A stretch of 26,017 bases of DNA from Planctomycetota bacterium (lineage in GTDB: Bacteria; Planctomycetota; PUPC01; JACPCR01). Shown here in pieces: positions 21,254 to 26,017 of this stretch. The first letter of the stretch is position 1. Every line of letters starts with the position of its first letter. Position numbers and translations under genes: made by a program. The notes beneath the pieces were generated by a model. It was not told the origin of the DNA. It searched no databases and saw only the letters and a program-made list of their open reading frames with translations. The DNA lies in contig JASLXP010000228.1 of assembly GCA_030740295.1 (NCBI GenBank), positions 1-26,017 of the forward strand. The letters are read 5' to 3'.

Positions 21254-24200
21254 ATGAAAATAGCCCTTCAATCCCGCTATCTCTGCAGACAAATTCGATT
21301 CTCATCCATCCGCATCCTGGCAGTCGTTGCCCTGCTGTTTAGCAGCTCTGGCCTGGCGAATCCCGTGTTGTATCCGGGCGAGAAGCCATCCAAGGGCAAG
21401 AAGGTTGTGCTCATCGCGAGCGACCATGAATACCGTTCCGAGGAGACCGTTCCTGCCCTGGCCCGAATCCTTGCCAGGCATCATGGGTTCGACTGCGCCG
21501 TTCTATTCGGACTGGATGCCAACGGCGAGATCCAGGCCGGCGCATCCAACATACCGGGCATGGAAGCCCTGAAGGAGGCGGATGGCCTGCTGATCTTTGC
21601 GCGTTTTCTGGCGCCGCCGCCCGAGCAGATGAAACATCTGGATGATTATCTGAATCGTGGCGGCCCGGTGGTGGGGCTGCGCACCTCCACCCACGGTTTC
21701 AACTACAGGGACCAGAACGATCCGTACTATAAATATCATTTCCGATACAGCGGCAAAGATTACCACATGGGTTTTGGCCATCAGGTGCTCGGGCAAACTT
21801 GGGTTGGCCATTACGGCAGGAATCATCGTCAGAGTACACGCATCACTATCATTCCCGAGCAGGCGAAACACCCGATTCTCCAGGGCGTTCAAGAGGTCCA
21901 TGTCCACGCGGGAGGCTACAACGCCCAGCCTGCAAAGGATTGGACCGTGCTGACCATGGCCCAGCCGCTGATGTCCATGAAGCCGGACGGCGAGCCAGAC
22001 CCAAATAAGCCTCCGAAAGCAAGCGAATGGACACGCACGTACAAAGGCAAAGATGGGAAGGAGGGCCGCGTGTTCACATCTCTGTATGGGGCGTCAGAAG
22101 ACATTCTAAATCCGGGCTATCGTCGCTTGATCATCAACGGCGTCTACTGGTCCCTGGGATTAGAGGATCAGATCAAACCCGATTCGAAGATTGATTTCGT
22201 CGGACCCTACAAACCGAACACTTTCCGCAATCGCGGTTACGCCAAGGGAATCAAACCAGCAGCTTACAACGGATTCGAGAGCCAGATTCCTGCCAACAAC
22301 AACACCGGTGCAGCGCCGGCGAAAAAAAAGAAACCCAAAGCAAAGAAGGAGAAGGCAGCAAATGGAAAGGCAGGCAAAAAAGGCAAAGCAGCCCCCAAAG
22401 GTAAGGGGCCCGTAAAAGAGCGAAAACCGGCTCGATTTGTCCGAATAGAGCTCCCCGGCAACAAGCGGACCCTCACGCTTAACGAGGTCGAGATTTTCAG
22501 CGGCAAGAAGAACATTGCCAAAGGCGGCAAGACCTCCCAGTCCTCTGTCGGTCATGGCGGCGTGCCGAAGCGCGCCATTGATGGAAATAAGAATCCCGAT
22601 TACCGACGCGGGGGCCAGACCCACACTGTGACAGAAACCAAGCCCTGGTGGGAGATCGATCTTGGCAAAGATGCGCTTATCGATCACATTGAGATTTGGA
22701 ATCGCGGTGGTCTGGAAAACAGGCTGGACGGATTCATCCTGCAAGTGTTGGATGCGGACCGGAAGCCAGTGTTCGAGGCCAGTGGGCATAAAGGCCCGAA
22801 AGGCGCCATCAAATTCAACCTGGCGAATGGGAAAGTTTCCCTCAGAAGCCATTCGGGCAAAACCATGGCCCCGCCGAAACCGAAGGTTGAGGTGCCTGAG
22901 GACTATCGCGATCCATCGCCATTCGCGTTTCAAAAGGGAGACATCATCAGCATCATCGGCAACGGCCTTGCCGATCGAATGCAGCATGACGGCTGGATGG
23001 AAACCGTACTGCAGAGCGCACTGCCAAACATGGAATTGAGCTTCCGGAACATGAGCCTTACCGGGGATCGCGTGGATCAATTTCCGCGCAGCAAAGGATT
23101 CATGAGGATGGAGGATTACCTGAATCATGTAAAAGCCGACGTGATTTTTGCCTTCTTTGGATATAACGAATCCTTCGGCGGTGAATCAAAAGTGGACGAC
23201 TACGAAATGAAACTTGGTGGCCTCATCCGCATGCTCCGCGGGGCGCAACCGAACGGGAAGGAATTCCCAAGAATCGTCCTCTTCAGTCCCATCGCGCACG
23301 AAAATCTCAACAACCCGGCCCTGCCGGATGGGAGAGCGAACAACGGCCGCCTGTCGCTTTATATGCAGGCCACGAGGCGTGCCGCCCTGCAGCACGGGGT
23401 CGCTTTCGTGGACCTGTATTCGCCGTCCATTCACTTTTATCACCACTGCGAAGCCCCGCTAACGATCAATGGCGTCCATCTCAATGAAGAAGGCAACCGC
23501 CGCCTCGCCGAAGCGATTGCCGCTTCTCTCCTGGGTAAAGAAGTGACAGCCGGCTCTCATCTGGGGTCGATCAGGGAAGCCGTGCTGGACAAGAACTGGT
23601 ACTGGCACAGCCGCTACCGTGCTACGGACGGTAACGACGTCTGGGGCGGTCGTTCCGGGTTGAAGTTCGTCGACAGCCAGAGCAACGCGGACGTCCTGCG
23701 GCACGAGTTGAAGATGATCGACACCATGACGGCCAATCGCGATCGTCGCGTCTGGGCGAGGGCCTCAGGGAAGGTTGCGGAAATAAACGATGACAACGTG
23801 ACGAAGCCCATTCCTGTGAAAACCAACGTCGGAGGGGGCAGCCGGAGCTCCAGTGCGAAAAAGGAAGGCAACACCAACTATTTGGGCGGAGAGGAGGTCA
23901 TCAGACACCTGGGGGTGCGGGATGGCTTCGAGATCGGCCTGTTTGCCGATGAGAAGCAGTTCCCCGGCCTGGTCAATCCCGTTCAGATGCAGGTCGATAC
24001 AAAGGGCCGGCTATGGGCGGCCGCGTGGGTGACGTATCCGAAATGGGAACCGCTCAAGGAAATGAAAGACGCGCTGCTCATCTTTCCGGACGAAAACCGT
24101 GATGGAAAGGCGGACCGCGTGATTGAATTCGCGCGCGTACACAACCCACTTGGCTTTGAATTCTGGAATGGCGGCGTCGTTGTCACTTCGATGCCGAATC

Positions 24201-25768
24201 TCGTGTATCTGAAGGACACCGATGGCGACGATGTAGCGGACGTGCGTTACGCACTGCTCCAGGGGATCGGATCCTCCGATACCCACCATTCAGCGAACAA
24301 CCTGATCTACGGGCCGGACGGCGCCATTTACTGGCAGAGCGGCATTTTTATGATCCATAACCACGAGCATCCGTGGGGGCCGTCGGTGAAGACTGGAAGC
24401 TCCGGCATGTACCGCTTTGACCCGCGGCGCTACACCATTGCCTTCCACGCTGGGAACAGCCCCAACCCGCACGGCATATCTTTCGACCACTGGGGGTATC
24501 ACTACGCGACCGATGGCACGGGGGGACGCGCCTATCAGGTACGGCCCCAGGGCTCGGGCTTCAGGATGCACACACTGCTGAAGAAAGAGGTGCGTCCGGT
24601 CCCCGCAAACGAAGTCGTCTCAAGCGCGCACTTCCCCGATGAAATGCAGGGGGACTTCCTGATCATGAACGCCATCGGTTTCCTCGGGATCAAGCAATAC
24701 CGCCTGAAGCGCGATCCCGAAAACGGCAATGTCTGGGGCGAGCCCTCCGGCGGCGAGTTGACCGTCAAAAAGCTCATGCCCGATGGCACGACGAAAGAGG
24801 AAACTTCCAGCGGCCTGATGATGAGCGGCGACAAAAATTTCCGGCCCACCGATGGAGTCTTCGGCGCGGACGGCGCCCTTTACGTCGCCGACTGGCATAA
24901 CGTGATCATCGGCCATATGCAGCACAACGTTCGTGACCCAAATCGCGACCACAAACACGGCCGAATCTATCGCATCACTGCAAAGGGCCGCCCGCTTCAG
25001 AAGGACGTGGCGATTGATGGCCAGCCGATTACCGCGCTGCTCGAAAACCTCAAGCATCCGGTGGACGGAGTGCGTCACCGCACACGGATCGAGCTGAGCG
25101 AGCGCGACTCAAAAGAGGTCATCGCGGCGACGAAGAAATGGATGCAGCAGTTCGACCCGGAGGAAGAAGAAGACGCCCATCACCTGCTCGAGGCACTCTG
25201 GCTCCATCAACAGCACAGCGTCCGAGACCTCAAGCTGCTGAACTTCCTCCTGAAGTCACCGGAACCGCACGCACGCATTGCGGCCGGGACCGTGCAGCAT
25301 CACTGGACCAGTGCAGACCCGACAAGGGGCGGAGGGACGGTCATCGAAACGAAAACCGAGGTCGTCAGAAAGTCAGGCATTATTTCGGACACGCCAGAAT
25401 TGACGGAGATCCACATCGCGACCGTGATGGAAAAGATGATGTACGACGTGAAGGAGCTCACCGTGAAAGCCGGCAAGAAGATCCGGCTGACCTTCGCCAA
25501 CCCGGATTTTATGCCGCACAACATCGTGCTCGTGAAGCCGGGGAAAGCGGACGCGGTGGCCATGAAGGCAGTCGCGCTGGGCGCTAAGGGCTTCCAGGTC
25601 GGTTTCGTGCCGGAGAGTCCCGACATCATCTGGTCAAGCAAGCTGCTCGATCACAGCAAGGAACAGGTCATAGAGTTCACCGCGCCAGCCACCCCAGGCG
25701 ATTACCCTTACGTCTGTACGTTCCCAGGACATCACCTGCTCATGCGCGGGATTCTGCATGTGAAGTAG
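21254..25768 (+). CDS. Secreted multidomain fusion: ThuA, discoidin-like, SGNH-like, PVC-type propeller, azurin-like
   Basis: A 1504-residue exported protein. Signal segment 16-35 ([20 protein letters not shown]). Residues about 48-305 are a ThuA domain ([24 protein letters not shown]). A Lys/Ala-rich linker (355-390) follows. Residues 390-530 resemble an F5/8-type discoidin domain ([20 protein letters not shown]). Residues 560-770 are SGNH-hydrolase-like ([22 protein letters not shown]), but the GDSL position reads GNGL, so the usual serine is absent. Residues about 885-1240 are a PVC membrane-dehydrogenase-type propeller ([32 protein letters not shown]). Residues 1380-1504 are azurin-like with ligands H1422, C1488, H1493 and M1497. 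No CxxCH haem motif was seen. Likely a periplasmic or surface polysaccharide- or sugar-related oxidoreductase passing electrons to copper (inference). ATG 21254 chosen because it gives a normal signal peptide. Confidence 0.87.
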   Translation: MKIALQSRYLCRQIRFSSIRILAVVALLFSSSGLANPVLYPGEKPSKGKKVVLIASDHEYRSEETVPALARILARHHGFDCAVLFGLDANGEIQAGASNIPGMEALKEADGLLIFARFLAPPPEQMKHLDDYLNRGGPVVGLRTSTHGFNYRDQNDPYYKYHFRYSGKDYHMGFGHQVLGQTWVGHYGRNHRQSTRITIIPEQAKHPILQGVQEVHVHAGGYNAQPAKDWTVLTMAQPLMSMKPDGEPDPNKPPKASEWTRTYKGKDGKEGRVFTSLYGASEDILNPGYRRLIINGVYWSLGLEDQIKPDSKIDFVGPYKPNTFRNRGYAKGIKPAAYNGFESQIPANNNTGAAPAKKKKPKAKKEKAANGKAGKKGKAAPKGKGPVKERKPARFVRIELPGNKRTLTLNEVEIFSGKKNIAKGGKTSQSSVGHGGVPKRAIDGNKNPDYRRGGQTHTVTETKPWWEIDLGKDALIDHIEIWNRGGLENRLDGFILQVLDADRKPVFEASGHKGPKGAIKFNLANGKVSLRSHSGKTMAPPKPKVEVPEDYRDPSPFAFQKGDIISIIGNGLADRMQHDGWMETVLQSALPNMELSFRNMSLTGDRVDQFPRSKGFMRMEDYLNHVKADVIFAFFGYNESFGGESKVDDYEMKLGGLIRMLRGAQPNGKEFPRIVLFSPIAHENLNNPALPDGRANNGRLSLYMQATRRAALQHGVAFVDLYSPSIHFYHHCEAPLTINGVHLNEEGNRRLAEAIAASLLGKEVTAGSHLGSIREAVLDKNWYWHSRYRATDGNDVWGGRSGLKFVDSQSNADVLRHELKMIDTMTANRDRRVWARASGKVAEINDDNVTKPIPVKTNVGGGSRSSSAKKEGNTNYLGGEEVIRHLGVRDGFEIGLFADEKQFPGLVNPVQMQVDTKGRLWAAAWVTYPKWEPLKEMKDALLIFPDENRDGKADRVIEFARVHNPLGFEFWNGGVVVTSMPNLVYLKDTDGDDVADVRYALLQGIGSSDTHHSANNLIYGPDGAIYWQSGIFMIHNHEHPWGPSVKTGSSGMYRFDPRRYTIAFHAGNSPNPHGISFDHWGYHYATDGTGGRAYQVRPQGSGFRMHTLLKKEVRPVPANEVVSSAHFPDEMQGDFLIMNAIGFLGIKQYRLKRDPENGNVWGEPSGGELTVKKLMPDGTTKEETSSGLMMSGDKNFRPTDGVFGADGALYVADWHNVIIGHMQHNVRDPNRDHKHGRIYRITAKGRPLQKDVAIDGQPITALLENLKHPVDGVRHRTRIELSERDSKEVIAATKKWMQQFDPEEEEDAHHLLEALWLHQQHSVRDLKLLNFLLKSPEPHARIAAGTVQHHWTSADPTRGGGTVIETKTEVVRKSGIISDTPELTEIHIATVMEKMMYDVKELTVKAGKKIRLTFANPDFMPHNIVLVKPGKADAVAMKAVALGAKGFQVGFVPESPDIIWSSKLLDHSKEQVIEFTAPATPGDYPYVCTFPGHHLLMRGILHVK

Positions 25769-25792
25769 GTTCCTGTTACGGATACGGAGGTC

Positions 25793-25812
25793 CCCACGAG
25801 TTTACTCGTGGG
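25793..25812. terminator. Hairpin just after the fusion gene
   Basis: CCCACGAG-TTTA-CTCGTGGG is a perfect 8-bp stem 24 bases after the stop codon. It is followed by TGAATAAAATT, not a run of T, so it is not a classic intrinsic terminator. It may stabilise the mRNA 3' end or be a small REP-type element. Confidence 0.4.
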
Positions 25813-25918
25813 TGAATAAAATTGACGGCTAAGGGGAGGCCACCATCACCACCCATATTCCCCCACCGGCAAACTCAAGAACTGCTGATTCTCTGAAACC
25901 ATTTCAGAAATCCGAATA

Positions 25919-26017
25919 AAGAATGATGATTGCTGATTTTTGATTTCTGAAGTCAAGCATTCGTTCAAGCAGCACATTTCTGACTTCGAAAATCAAAAAT
26001 CAAAAATCATCATTCTT
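25919..26017. repeat. 37-bp imperfect inverted repeat built of 7-bp units
   Basis: The left arm 25919-25955 and right arm 25981-26017 are complementary at 33 of 37 positions, with a 25-base spacer. Inside each arm a 7-base period is visible (GATTGCT, GATTTTT, GATTTCT on the left; AATCAAA, AATCAAA, AATCATC on the right). The window ends at the right arm's edge, so more units could follow. No gene is seen in 25769-26017. Confidence 0.75.

Overview
The window reads as one stretch of a GC-rich, environmental Gram-negative chromosome. The best match is the PVC superphylum (Planctomycetota, Verrucomicrobiota, Lentisphaerota, Kiritimatiellota) or a similar lineage such as Hydrogenedentota. The reasons are a CRTAC1-like VCBS/ASPIC-UnbV protein, PQQ-type propeller proteins, a giant ThuA-discoidin-SGNH-propeller-azurin fusion, several uroporphyrinogen-decarboxylase-like (URO-D) methyltransferase relatives, an MttB-family protein, weak Shine-Dalgarno signals, and many palindromic or heptameric intergenic repeats. 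This assignment is inference; there is no rRNA or other phylogenetic marker. No tRNA, rRNA, CRISPR or transposase gene was seen.

Layout. Minus strand, 16-5819: a CRTAC1-like propeller protein, a palindromic REP-like element, a membrane cytochrome b/multihaem cytochrome c fusion, and a URO-D-family protein. A repeat-bearing divergent region (5820-6297) separates these from a long plus-strand series.

Plus strand, 6298-20878: a second URO-D protein; then a compact redox cluster: exported PQQ-like propeller, 77-aa Tat-like cysteine protein, Tat-exported propeller with a CGCC motif, Tat-exported NapG-like polyferredoxin, NapH/NosR-like membrane polyferredoxin, membrane-anchored PQQ-like propeller, NuoE-NuoF fusion, and a [2Fe-2S]/FAD/Fe-S protein related to HydA/GltD; then an MttB-family methyltransferase and a third URO-D protein. 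Several joints are ATGA stop/start overlaps or have spacings of a few bases.

Plus strand, 21254-25768: a 1504-residue secreted fusion protein ending in a complete azurin-like type 1 copper site.

Reading of the system (inference): the NuoEF-like diaphorase and its FAD/Fe-S partner exchange electrons with NADH in the cytoplasm. The NapH/NapG-like pair carries electrons across or along the membrane to exported propeller and cysteine proteins. The flanking MttB and URO-D proteins suggest that the electrons come from, or serve, corrinoid-dependent demethylation. No hydrogenase, formate dehydrogenase, corrinoid protein or terminal reductase is present, so the donor/acceptor pair is unknown. This cluster is the best candidate here for an undescribed system.

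A second theme is DNA structure. 7-bp tandem arrays touch the gene ends: they cover the stop codons of two genes, abut the start codon of a third, and lie in frame between the start codon and the signal peptide of the membrane polyferredoxin.
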